Shown piece after piece: positions 39,998 to 47,936 of a stretch of DNA of 64,000 bases. Source of the stretch: Pseudochelatococcus lubricantis (GTDB lineage Bacteria; Pseudomonadota; Alphaproteobacteria; Rhizobiales; Beijerinckiaceae); the NCBI RefSeq assembly GCF_011762225.1, contig NZ_JAASQI010000002.1, positions 62,001 to 126,000 of the forward strand. The letters are read 5' to 3'. Each line of letters opens with the position of its first letter. Within the stretch, counting starts at the first letter, position 1. The translations under genes and the position numbers were made by a program. Under the pieces are notes generated by a model that was given only the letters and a program-made list of their open reading frames with translations, ran no database searches and had not been told where the DNA came from.

Positions 39998-40089
39998 TGT
40001 CCGCCGGGCTGCAGGAGCGGCCCGGCTTGCACTGCCCGCCGAACCGTTCCGTCTTCCCGCTTTCGGGCGCCGGGAATGGCCGGGCGCGG

Positions 40090-40680
40090 CTACTTGCAGA
40101 AATAGCGCTTGCCGTCATAGGCGACGTACGTTCCCGAGTCGGGATCGAACGACCGGTATTTGCTGGCACAATAGCTGAGCCATGTGGCGTCCGAGCGCGG
40201 CGGCGGGTCGTCCTGCGCGGTGAGCGCTCCGCCCAAGGCGGCGCCGGCCGCAAGGCCCAGCACGCCGGCGGCGACCGCTGCTCCCGGATTGTAAAAGTCC
40301 GGGCCGTGGCTGCGGTAATAATAAGGCGGCGGTGGAGGCGGCGGCGGCCGGTACCAGTGGGGCGGCGGCGGCCGGCGCGGATAGCGATAGCCATGTCGCC
40401 AGCGCGGCGGACCGTAGTAGTCGCGCGGCGGCCCGTAATACCGGCGCGGCGGGCCGTCGTAGTAATAGTCGGGAGGTGGCGGCCCGTAGCGATACTGCAC
40501 GTCGACGATCGGCAGGCCCTCTGCCTCGCCACGTCCGGAATCCGTCAGCGTGACCGCGGCAGCCGGCGGCACCGTGATGGCTGCCGCCGACAGGATGGTG
40601 AGCGCGGCGAGCAGCACGCCGGCAACGCGCCGGGCTGGTTTCGACCGCCATTCGGTCTGCTGAAGAGCATCCTTTTGCAT
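40090..40680 (-). CDS. BA14K-like exported protein, Pro/Tyr-rich
   Basis: 196 residues. A basic N-region and hydrophobic stretch (VAGVLLAALTILSAAA) ending in PPAAA-VT suggest a signal peptide of about 42 residues. The middle is extremely rich in proline and tyrosine, with an uninterrupted run of eight prolines and several PP-YYY repeats. A Gly/Ala hydrophobic helix follows (AAVAAGVLGLAAGAALGGAL), then the C-terminal BA14K motif WLSYCASKYRSFDPDSGTY with YDGKRYFC. BA14K proteins are exported, lectin-like antigens of Brucella and relatives. GTG at 40681-40683 is a possible start one codon earlier. Translation of the polyproline run would need EF-P. Confidence 0.85.
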   Translation of the reverse strand: MQKDALQQTEWRSKPARRVAGVLLAALTILSAAAITVPPAAAVTLTDSGRGEAEGLPIVDVQYRYGPPPPDYYYDGPPRRYYGPPRDYYGPPRWRHGYRYPRRPPPPHWYRPPPPPPPPYYYRSHGPDFYNPGAAVAAGVLGLAAGAALGGALTAQDDPPPRSDATWLSYCASKYRSFDPDSGTYVAYDGKRYFCK

Positions 40681-40891
40681 CACAAAGTTACTCCCTGCGT
40701 ATTCGCTCCCCGAGGGGCGAATGGTCGAGAGCGTTTACCGATCGCACCGGATCGGCAACGGCTCTCTATTTCTCTCGGCAGGGAAAATTCCTGTCAGCCA
40801 GATGGCTTCATTCGACGTCCGGGCGCCCCTGCTTGAATAGGATTCGAACAGGCCGCCGTGTCGGTATTAAGGCCGCATTTTGTCGTCACGC

Positions 40892-42142
40892 TTACGATTT
40901 CGTGGCGTGCGGCCACTCCCGGATGGCGGCGACTATGGGCGCGTGCGCGTTGCGGAAATAGGTCTCAATTCCCTGCCGCGCCCGCTGGCCGAGCGCCTCG
41001 CGTTCCGCGGGATCGTCGTGGAGACGGCGCAGGAACGCGGCTGCCTGTCCGATGTCGGGATCGGCCCAATGGAGATCGGGCGCGACATAGAGTTCGCTGG
41101 GGTCTTCGACCGGAATCTGGCGGTACGGCACCAGACAGGCGGTTTCTTCGGACATGAAGTCGAGATTGCCGGACCAGCCGGTGGCCACCACCGGCCGCCC
41201 GGCGAGCATCGCCTGTGCGGGCACCAGGCCGAAACCCTCCGCCCGGTGAAGGGAGACGACGGCGTCGGAGGAGGCGAGAAGCGTCCACATGTCGTCGTTG
41301 TCGAGCGTGTCGAGAAGCAGGCGGATGCGCGGATCGTCGCCGATGGCGGCGCGCACTGTCGCGAGCGCCTCCGCCTCCAGGTGCGAATCGCCGAGCTTGA
41401 GCACGAGCAGCGCGTTCTCCCCGCCGGGAAAAGCGCGCCTGAAGGCATCGACGGCGGCGAGCGGATTCTTGCGCGCGAGGCTCGACCGCAGGCTCGCCAC
41501 GACGGTGGCGACAAAGGCATCTTCCGGCCAGCCGAACCGCGCCCGGTCCCTCGCGAGGCCGGCGGGGGCGCTCATGATGTGGGGAACGACGCGGATCGGC
41601 AGCTTGACCCCGGCATTCTCGAAGGCCTGGCGCACGAAATGCGTCGGCACCCAGAGCTCATCGACGAGCGTGAGGGGCGTCAGCCAGTCGTCCGGGATGC
41701 GTTCCAGTTCCCAGACGCAATAGCCGATGATGTACTTATCGCGAAGGATGTCGTCCGGCAGGAATTGCAGCGCGTAGCCGAACTGCCCCGGATTGAAGTT
41801 GAAGATCACGGTCGCCGGCCCGGAGGCATCGGGAAGCACGGCGTCCCTTTCACCGGTGGCGAAGGCATGGCCGATGTCAAAATCGCGGATCGGCACGCCG
41901 GCCTCCTCCACGAGGCCGCGCGTGAGGCGCGCGCTCCAGCCGAGGCCGAGCGGACTTGCGAGGAAGCCGCACATCATGACCGGCGCCTGGGGCGCGGCAA
42001 GCCGGCGGCCGGCCCGTTTCGGCAGGGGGATGAGCCTTGCCACGATGCGCCGGCGCAGCGGGCGGGGCACAAGCCGCCACAGGCGAACGAGGCCGAACTT
42101 GAACCACAGTTGCGGGATCAGGCTCAGAACCTTGTTTGCCAT
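40892..42142 (-). CDS. GT4-type glycosyltransferase
   Basis: 416 residues. GT-B fold: the C-terminal domain has ATVVASLRSSLARKNPLAAVDAF, DAVVSLHRAEGFGLVPAQAMLAGRPVVATGWSGN, a clear E-x7-E-like donor site. The N-terminal domain includes VIFNFNPGQFGYALQFLPDD and GYCVWELERIPDDW, seen in glycosyltransferases of exopolysaccharide clusters. No other glycan gene is adjacent; it lies 123 bp downstream of an XRE regulator on the same strand. Substrates unknown. Confidence 0.87.
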   Translation of the reverse strand: MANKVLSLIPQLWFKFGLVRLWRLVPRPLRRRIVARLIPLPKRAGRRLAAPQAPVMMCGFLASPLGLGWSARLTRGLVEEAGVPIRDFDIGHAFATGERDAVLPDASGPATVIFNFNPGQFGYALQFLPDDILRDKYIIGYCVWELERIPDDWLTPLTLVDELWVPTHFVRQAFENAGVKLPIRVVPHIMSAPAGLARDRARFGWPEDAFVATVVASLRSSLARKNPLAAVDAFRRAFPGGENALLVLKLGDSHLEAEALATVRAAIGDDPRIRLLLDTLDNDDMWTLLASSDAVVSLHRAEGFGLVPAQAMLAGRPVVATGWSGNLDFMSEETACLVPYRQIPVEDPSELYVAPDLHWADPDIGQAAAFLRRLHDDPAEREALGQRARQGIETYFRNAHAPIVAAIREWPHATKS

Positions 42143-42265
42143 CGGGAAACCATGAGGTGAGAATCGCGGGAAAGGTCGGCCGCTCGGCCCGGGCGAAAAG
42201 ACGCGCGGACATTACAGACAATCGCAGGACGACGATAGCCCCCTGTCGTTGTGGCCGAACGGGTC

Positions 42266-42826
42266 TCAATCCCCGGCCGCGTTCCCTCCAGCGGAGGGCG
42301 CTGCGGTAGCGGGTTCCGGATCGCCCTGCCGCGCGCCGGCCCGCCCCCCGCGCCGCCTGCCCCTGCCGCCCTCTGCGGCGTCGCCGGGAGCGGGGGAGGC
42401 GAGCGACAGGCGGTCCCGCGCCTGTTCCAGCTCCATGGTCTTCTTGCCGAGCAGGCGGTGCAACTCCCGCACCTGCTCCCGCAACTGCCGGTTCTCCGTC
42501 GACAATGCACTGCCTGCCATCCCGGTACTGGCAGACGCATCGCCGAAAAGAATGGCGAAGGTGACGGGATCGTAATAGCGCAGAATCTCGCGAACGAAAT
42601 CGGACAGAGACAGACCTATGGCGTTCGCCCAGGTCTCGTAACGGTCGGGCGGGATGCGACCATGTCCCGTCTCGATCTGTGAAATGAACGTGTAATATTC
42701 GACCCCGAGGATTTCCGCCAGTTGCCGCTGCGAGAGGCCGGCGCTTTCGCGTCGTTCCTTCAGCCAGCGGCCGCCGATGCGGCGCAGTTCTTTCGTGTCC
42801 TGCGTCTGTCGTTGATTTGTATACAT
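42266..42826 (-). CDS. XRE regulator with a transposase-like coiled coil and Gly/Arg-rich tail
   Basis: 186 residues. Residues about 15-65 are a Cro/C1 HTH (LKERRESAGLSQRQLAEILGV, SQIETGHGRIPPDRYETW). After a linker a heptad-like coiled coil appears (STENRQLREQVRELHRLLGKK), whose QLREQVRELHRLLGKKT core resembles the leucine zipper of IS3-type OrfA proteins. The C-terminal 50 residues are low-complexity Gly/Arg/Ala. The ATG at 42826 is used; upstream frame is A/T-rich non-coding DNA. It lies between a glycosyltransferase and a 136-aa orphan gene, all on the minus strand, so it may regulate these or the secretion genes upstream. Confidence 0.85.
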   Translation of the reverse strand: MYTNQRQTQDTKELRRIGGRWLKERRESAGLSQRQLAEILGVEYYTFISQIETGHGRIPPDRYETWANAIGLSLSDFVREILRYYDPVTFAILFGDASASTGMAGSALSTENRQLREQVRELHRLLGKKTMELEQARDRLSLASPAPGDAAEGGRGRRRGGRAGARQGDPEPATAAPSAGGNAAGD

Positions 42827-42998
42827 TCGCGCCCCATAATAAATAAAAAAGATGAAACAGAATTCATGTCTCAAAATTGAATGTGTATGCCTCTTTATGT
42901 ATGCAAACGGCCGACAATAACGACTCTATATGGAATGAAGTATCGCTTCCATAATCCTTAAGATTAGCGATCATAGATTTTATCTTCAACGTACTACT

Positions 42999-43409
42999 TC
43001 ATTTTTTCTGGCGGTACAAGTCCGCACCCGATGTTTGCGCGGGTCGCGAATCCGCATGCGCGGCGCCATTTCCGGCGCGGGCCGCCGGGGGCGTGGGCAG
43101 GCATTCCAGACGTGCAACCGCTTCCGCGACCAGCATGCGGAGTTCCCCGGCATGGAGAGCCTTGCCGAGCGCAGGCGCGATGGCCGTATAGGTCCTGCCC
43201 GTGCGAATGACATGGAGAATCGGCTCGCCCGTGAACTCCTCGCAGATGGCGAACCATGCGTCGCCCTCATCCGAGAGGCCCCAGCCCACGTCGGTGTCGG
43301 CGCCAGTATTTTCCAGCGCCTCGCAGGCGTGACGAAGTGCCGCGAACTCGTCGGCGGTCCAGCCGGTCCATCCACGGAACAATTGCGGCAAGGTCGTTTC
43401 AACGCTCAT
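42999..43409 (-). CDS. Orphan 136-aa protein
   Basis: I do not recognise a family. It is a soluble protein without signal peptide or membrane span. The first 100 residues look globular (FRGWTGWTADEFAALRHACE, WFAICEEFTGEPILHVIRTG, TYTAIAPALGKALHAGELRM); the last 30 are low-complexity Ala/Arg-rich. The ATG at 43409 has a weak purine-rich site, and A/T-rich promoter-like DNA (TATAGG) precedes it. It lies upstream of the XRE gene on the same strand (172 bp) and next to the AT-rich island. Codon use fits the genome better than the flanking DNA does. Confidence 0.65.
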   Translation of the reverse strand: MSVETTLPQLFRGWTGWTADEFAALRHACEALENTGADTDVGWGLSDEGDAWFAICEEFTGEPILHVIRTGRTYTAIAPALGKALHAGELRMLVAEAVARLECLPTPPAARAGNGAAHADSRPAQTSGADLYRQKK

Positions 43410-43489
43410 GTTATCTCACACCTATAGCTGTATTCAGGGTAGCACAACAAGCAGGACGATTTGAATGACGGCGCAATTGTGTTATTCTG

Positions 43490-43790
43490 CTTTACAATCT
43501 TGAAAAATTAAAGCTTGAGACTGCGATTTCAATAGTCAATGAAAAATAAATCATATTTCAGCCTCGAATTGAAATCAAAAACACGCATATTACCGTTATA
43601 TTTTTTATAAAAACTCACATACGTATAAATATATAAATATAATTTTCCCATTAAAATATAGAATATATAATTATTGATGAGTATTTATTCATCATTTATT
43701 TTCATAAATATTTTATTTTTACATAAATATAGCCCCCCAAGTTTCATGATTGTATTCTTATATCGGTTAGGTTGCGGAGACAATGTTGTT
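43490..43790. other. Extremely AT-rich intergenic island
   Basis: About 300 bases of A/T tracts in a high-GC chromosome. The row 43621-43680 has 8 G/C of 60 and 43681-43740 has 12 of 60, against about 60-68% nearby. No coding frame is supported. It lies between the 136-aa gene and the type I secretion operon, in the position of their divergent promoters. AT-rich promoter islands are bound by MucR/Ros proteins in relatives; a mucR gene is present at 9.8 kb. Confidence 0.8.
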
Positions 43791-43994
43791 TTAGTCGCAA
43801 TATGTGCACTGGATTGCGGCTATTGCGTTGATGGCGTATCATTCTGTATGTAATGCATATCGTGTGGCGGCTCTTGGCCGGCGGCAGGCGTCCGGGCGTG
43901 GATGCTGCCGCTGTATTCATGTGTCCGCCGCGGCGTAGGGGTTTCCGATGCGCGGTCGGGAGCCGGCAGTCTGGACAGCAGGAACCGTTCCAAT

Positions 43995-45905
43995 ATGGCA
44001 GTCGATATCGCGAAATTCCGGGAACACGCCGGGCGTTGGATCGCTGGTACGGGGGATGCCGTGGCCTCCTTCTTCTCCGGTTCTCCCAAGGGAGGCGCCT
44101 CCGGGGGCGGGGCCCTCGTTGCCGGTGGCCGCGCCGCGCCGCTGCGTCCGGGAGAAAACGCTCTCGACGCCGCCTTTCGCGCCGCGCGTCCGGCGATCAT
44201 GTCGGCGATCTTCTTCAGCCTGTTCATCAACGTGCTGGGGCTCGTCGGGCCGCTCTACATGATGCAGGTCTACGACCGCGTGCTGTCGAGCCGTAATGTC
44301 ACGACGCTGCTCCTGCTGACGCTGATCGTCGCCATCCTCTACGTCACGGCCGCCATTCTGGAGACGGTCAGGACGCGGCTTCTGGTGCGCGGCGGCGTCG
44401 CCTTCGACGGCGAGGTGAAAACGGAGGCGTTCGACTCCGTCCAGCGCGCCACGATCCAGCAGCCGTCGCAGGGACATACCCAGGTTCTGCGCGACGTTGA
44501 CACGGTGCGGGAGTTCTTCACCGGTGCCGGCATCATCGCCGGCTGCGACCTGCCGTGGGTGCCGGTCTACGTGGTCGTCGCCTTCCTGCTGCATCCGTGG
44601 TACGGCCTGTTCGCCATCATCACCTGCATCATCTCCGCCATTCTCGCCATTGCCAACGACCGCGCCACCCGCCCGGTGCTCGACAAGGCCACCAAGGCCT
44701 CGATTGCGGCGTCCGGCAAGGCCTCCGCCACGTTCCGCAACGCGGAGGTGCTGCAGGCCATGGGCATGATCTCGCGGCTGCGCCACCGGTGGGAGGAAAG
44801 CCGCTCGGCGGCGCTCGGCTGGCAGGCGCAGGCCTCCGATCGCGCGGGCTATCTGATGGCCGCGAGCCGCTTCAACCGTATGTTCTCGCAGAGCCTCATC
44901 CTGGGCCTTGGCGCCTATCTCGCCATCAACCGCGAGATATCGCCCGGCATGATGATCGCCGCCTCGATCATCGTCGGACGCTGCACGCAGCCTATCGAGG
45001 CCGCGATCGGCAACTGGAAGGGCTTCGTCGGCATGCGCGGCGCGCTGAAGCGCGTGCGGGCGCTGCTGAAGGCGGTGCCGCCCGGCCCGCCGCGCATGCG
45101 GCTTCCCGACGCCAAGGGGCAGCTCGTGGTCGAAAACCTCGTCGTCCGCGCGCCGGGCCGCGAGGGACCCGTGCTCAAGGGCGTGTCATTCGGCGTGCGC
45201 GAAGGCACCATCCTCGGCGTCATCGGCCCGAGCGCGGCTGGCAAATCCAGCCTGGCGCGGGCCATCGTCGGCGTGTGGCCGGCGGTTGCGGGCGCGGTGC
45301 GTCTCGACGGGTCCGACCTCAAGCACTGGGATCCGGAGCAGCTCGGCCAGTCGCTCGGCTATCTGCCGCAGGACGTCGAACTCTTCGCCGGCACCATTGC
45401 TGAAAACGTCGCCCGCTTCGATGCGCCCGATGAGGCGAAGGTCGTGCAGGCGGCGCAGATGGCCGGCGTCCACGAAATGATCCAGCATCTGCCGCAGGGC
45501 TACAACACGCAGATCGGCGAAGGTGGGCACGCGCTTTCCGGTGGCCAGCGCCAGCGCATCGGCCTGGCGCGGGCGATCTACGGCCTGCCGGCGCTCATTG
45601 TGCTCGACGAGCCGAACGCGAATCTCGATGCTGCCGGCGAACAGGCGCTGATGAACACGATTCGTGCGCTGAAACAGGCGAAGCGGACCGTTGTATTGGT
45701 CACCCACAAGACAAATATACTGACGTTGTGCGACGCGATCCTGATGATCGCCGACGGCACGGTGCAGGCGTTCGGCGAGCGCGACGAGGTGCTGGCCCGC
45801 GTCATGGGGCCGCGCGTCGTCACCCAGCCGGCCCCCGCTGTGCAGCAGGGCGGCGGGCAGGGCAAGCCGCCGGCGGTGCCGGGGCAGGCGGCGGCGCAGG
45901 CGTGA
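43995..45905 (+). CDS. Type I secretion ABC transporter (PrtD/PrsD-type)
   Basis: 636 residues. Inner-membrane exporter of a type I secretion system. Six membrane segments lie between residues about 70 and 340 (IFFSLFINVLGLVGPLYMMQVYDRVLSSRNV), with no C39 peptidase domain. The nucleotide-binding domain has Walker A GPSAAGKS (411-418), signature LSGGQRQRIGLARAIYG, Walker B LIVLDEPNANLD and the H-loop VLVTHKT. The tail is Pro/Gln/Gly-rich. The ATG at 43995 has AGGAA 10 bases upstream; 31 upstream codons are open but not conserved. The membrane-fusion gene follows after 81 bp. No RTX substrate gene is in the window. Confidence 0.94.
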   Translation: MAVDIAKFREHAGRWIAGTGDAVASFFSGSPKGGASGGGALVAGGRAAPLRPGENALDAAFRAARPAIMSAIFFSLFINVLGLVGPLYMMQVYDRVLSSRNVTTLLLLTLIVAILYVTAAILETVRTRLLVRGGVAFDGEVKTEAFDSVQRATIQQPSQGHTQVLRDVDTVREFFTGAGIIAGCDLPWVPVYVVVAFLLHPWYGLFAIITCIISAILAIANDRATRPVLDKATKASIAASGKASATFRNAEVLQAMGMISRLRHRWEESRSAALGWQAQASDRAGYLMAASRFNRMFSQSLILGLGAYLAINREISPGMMIAASIIVGRCTQPIEAAIGNWKGFVGMRGALKRVRALLKAVPPGPPRMRLPDAKGQLVVENLVVRAPGREGPVLKGVSFGVREGTILGVIGPSAAGKSSLARAIVGVWPAVAGAVRLDGSDLKHWDPEQLGQSLGYLPQDVELFAGTIAENVARFDAPDEAKVVQAAQMAGVHEMIQHLPQGYNTQIGEGGHALSGGQRQRIGLARAIYGLPALIVLDEPNANLDAAGEQALMNTIRALKQAKRTVVLVTHKTNILTLCDAILMIADGTVQAFGERDEVLARVMGPRVVTQPAPAVQQGGGQGKPPAVPGQAAAQA

Positions 45906-45986
45906 AGGCGGGCATGACGCCCGCCGCCGCGCGGCAGGTGCCGGACCGGCACGGACGTTATTCGAGCATGGCAGGGTATCAGGATC

Positions 45987-47294
45987 ATGAGTGAAGAAGC
46001 CCCCAAGATCTCCGGCGATTACCGGCCGGTTGCCCGCTTCGGTTACGCCGTCGTGGTGCTGACGTTCGGGCTGCTCGGCGGCTGGGCCGCGCTGGCGCAC
46101 ATCGACAGTGCCGTCATCGCCTCGGGTCTCGTCTCGGTGGAGGGCAAGCGCAAGGCCGTCCAGCATCTCGAAGGCGGCATCGTGCGTGAGATCAATGTCA
46201 CCAGCGGCAGCCGCGTGGAGCAGGGGCAGGTGCTGTTCCGGCTGGATGCCACGAGTTCCGACGCCAACTACGTCGCGACCCGTCGCCAGCTCGACTCCAT
46301 GCTGGCGCTGGAGGCGCGCCTCGTGGCGGAGCGGGACATGAAGGAAACGATCGCCTTCCCCGCCGAGCTGACCGGGCGCGGGGACGAGCCCGAGGTCGCC
46401 CGCACCATCGCTGACCAGGAGACGCAGTTCCGCGAACGCCGCGCCTCGCTCAACGGCCAGATCGATGTCATGAAGACCCGCATCACGCAGTACCAGTCCG
46501 AGATTGGCGGCCTCGACCGCGAGCGCCAGTCCGCCCAGCAGCAGCTTTACTTCATCGACGACGAGCTGGTCGGCGTGAAGGCGCTGGCGAAGAAGGGCCT
46601 CGTCTCGAAGACGCGCGAATCGTCGCTGGAACGCGAGAAGGCGCGCCTCGACGGCATCATCGGCCGCAACCAGGCCGACAGCGCCAAGGCCCACAACGCC
46701 ATCGGCGAGATGCAGATCCAGATTCGGCAGGCCGAGCAGGAGTTTCAGGAGAAGGTCGGCCAGAGCCTCGCCGACACGCGGCTGAAGCTCGGCGAGCTGC
46801 AGGAGCGCATCCGTATCGCCGAGGACGTGCTGAAGCGCATCGACGTCGTCGCACCGCGCTCGGGTATCGTTCACAACCTGAAGGTGTTCACCCTCGGCGG
46901 CGTCATCCGCCCCGGCGACACGCTGCTCGAAATCGTGCCCGAGGACGACGACCTCGTCGTCGAGGTGCATGTCGAGGTCACGGATATCGACCGCGTCCAC
47001 ACCGGCCTGCCGGCGGAGGTGCGCTTCCCCGCCTTCCATTCCCGCACGACGCCGCTCATCATGGGCACGCTGGACGACATCTCGCGCGACCGCCTGACCG
47101 ACGAGACCACGCGCATGCCGTATTATCTGGCGCAGGTTTCGGTGCGCAATACGGACCTGCCGGAAAACCTGAAGACGCGGCTGCGGCCGGGCATGCCCGC
47201 GGAGGTCATCTTCCCCACGGGCGAGCGGTCGGTGCTTGACTATCTGACGCGCCCGCTTACAGAAGCGATCACGACTTCCTTCCGCGAAAAGTGA
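45987..47294 (+). CDS. HlyD family type I secretion membrane-fusion protein
   Basis: 435 residues. One membrane segment near residues 18-36 (FGYAVVVLTFGLLGGWAAL), a biotinyl-lipoyl half (VEGKRKAVQHLEGGIVREI), a long alpha-helical coiled coil from about 85 to 270 with many Gln/Glu/Arg heptads, then the second lipoyl half (RIDVVAPRSGIVHNLKVFT) and a beta-barrel (PEDDDLVVEVHVEVTDIDRV). This is the PrtE/PrsE type that bridges the ABC exporter and an outer-membrane TolC-like channel. It is in an operon with the transporter; no TolC gene is adjacent. Confidence 0.94.
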   Translation: MSEEAPKISGDYRPVARFGYAVVVLTFGLLGGWAALAHIDSAVIASGLVSVEGKRKAVQHLEGGIVREINVTSGSRVEQGQVLFRLDATSSDANYVATRRQLDSMLALEARLVAERDMKETIAFPAELTGRGDEPEVARTIADQETQFRERRASLNGQIDVMKTRITQYQSEIGGLDRERQSAQQQLYFIDDELVGVKALAKKGLVSKTRESSLEREKARLDGIIGRNQADSAKAHNAIGEMQIQIRQAEQEFQEKVGQSLADTRLKLGELQERIRIAEDVLKRIDVVAPRSGIVHNLKVFTLGGVIRPGDTLLEIVPEDDDLVVEVHVEVTDIDRVHTGLPAEVRFPAFHSRTTPLIMGTLDDISRDRLTDETTRMPYYLAQVSVRNTDLPENLKTRLRPGMPAEVIFPTGERSVLDYLTRPLTEAITTSFREK

Positions 47295-47302
47295 GACGAG
47301 TC

Positions 47303-47659
47303 ATGTCGCAGTATATCGCCATGAACCGCTTCAGGGTCCTGAAGGGTTCCGAGGCCGAGTTCGAGCAGGTCTGGTTGTCGCGCGAGGTGCACCTGCACGA
47401 GCTGCCGGGCTTCGTCGAGTTCCACCTGCTGCGCGGGCCGGAGACGGACGAACACACGCTCTATGCATCCCACACCGTTTGGCGTTCGAAGGCCGATTTC
47501 GAGGCCTGGACGCGCTCGGAGGCATTCCGCGCCGCTCATCGCAACGCGGGCGACCGCAAGCCGCTCTACGCGGGTCCGCCGCAGTTCGAGGGCTTCGAGG
47601 TGCTCCAGACCGTGCTCGGCGACGGCACGCGCGTGAACGCGAATCAGGCCGCTGGCTGA
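47303..47659 (+). CDS. ABM-domain heme-degrading monooxygenase (IsdG/HmuD-like)
   Basis: 118 residues. A ferredoxin-like antibiotic-biosynthesis-monooxygenase fold. The residues that form the IsdG-type heme site are all there: Asn8 (AMNRF), Trp69 (FEAWT) and His79 (AAHRN), with the right spacing. SHTVWRSKADFEAW and GFVEFHLLRGPE match the HmuQ/HmuD group of rhizobia, which release iron from heme. An in-frame GTG at 47291 overlaps the HlyD stop; the ATG at 47303 starts the conserved part. It lies 8 bp after the secretion operon and could be co-transcribed with it, hinting at a heme or iron link. Its 3' end overlaps the tusA-like gene on the other strand. Confidence 0.88.
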   Translation: MSQYIAMNRFRVLKGSEAEFEQVWLSREVHLHELPGFVEFHLLRGPETDEHTLYASHTVWRSKADFEAWTRSEAFRAAHRNAGDRKPLYAGPPQFEGFEVLQTVLGDGTRVNANQAAG

Positions 47660-47928
47660 TTCGCCACCACCCGGATCGTGAATATGCGTGCGCCGCCTTC
47701 GGGCGGCGCATCCGTTTCCGGCGCATTTCCTTCCAGGATATGGCCCGTTTCCCGCACGAGATGGGGAATGTCGATGCCGGCCAGCGGGTCCGTGCAGGCC
47801 ACGACGAGCAGGGTGCCCGGCGCCGCCCGCGCCAAAGCCTTGCGCGTGCGCAGCGCCGGCAGCGGGCATTTCAGCCCGCGCAGGTCGAGATGCACCGTCT
47901 CGCCTCGTCCCGCTCCCGCCGCGTCCAT
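47644..47928 (-). CDS. TusA/SirA-like sulfurtransferase-family protein
   Basis: 94 residues. The TusA fold is shown by HLDLRGLKCPLPALRTRKAL with the active-site Cys in the CPxP motif, then GTLLVVACTDPLAGIDIPHL and the ending ARIFTIRV. Such proteins relay persulfide sulfur to thiolated tRNA, molybdopterin or other acceptors. The ATG at 47928 lies 8 bp after trpE, with which it is probably co-transcribed. The last 16 bases overlap the end of the convergent heme monooxygenase gene. No tusBCDE genes are present. Confidence 0.88.
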   Translation of the reverse strand: MDAAGAGRGETVHLDLRGLKCPLPALRTRKALARAAPGTLLVVACTDPLAGIDIPHLVRETGHILEGNAPETDAPPEGGARIFTIRVVANQPAA

Positions 47929-47936
47929 GGCAGCTG

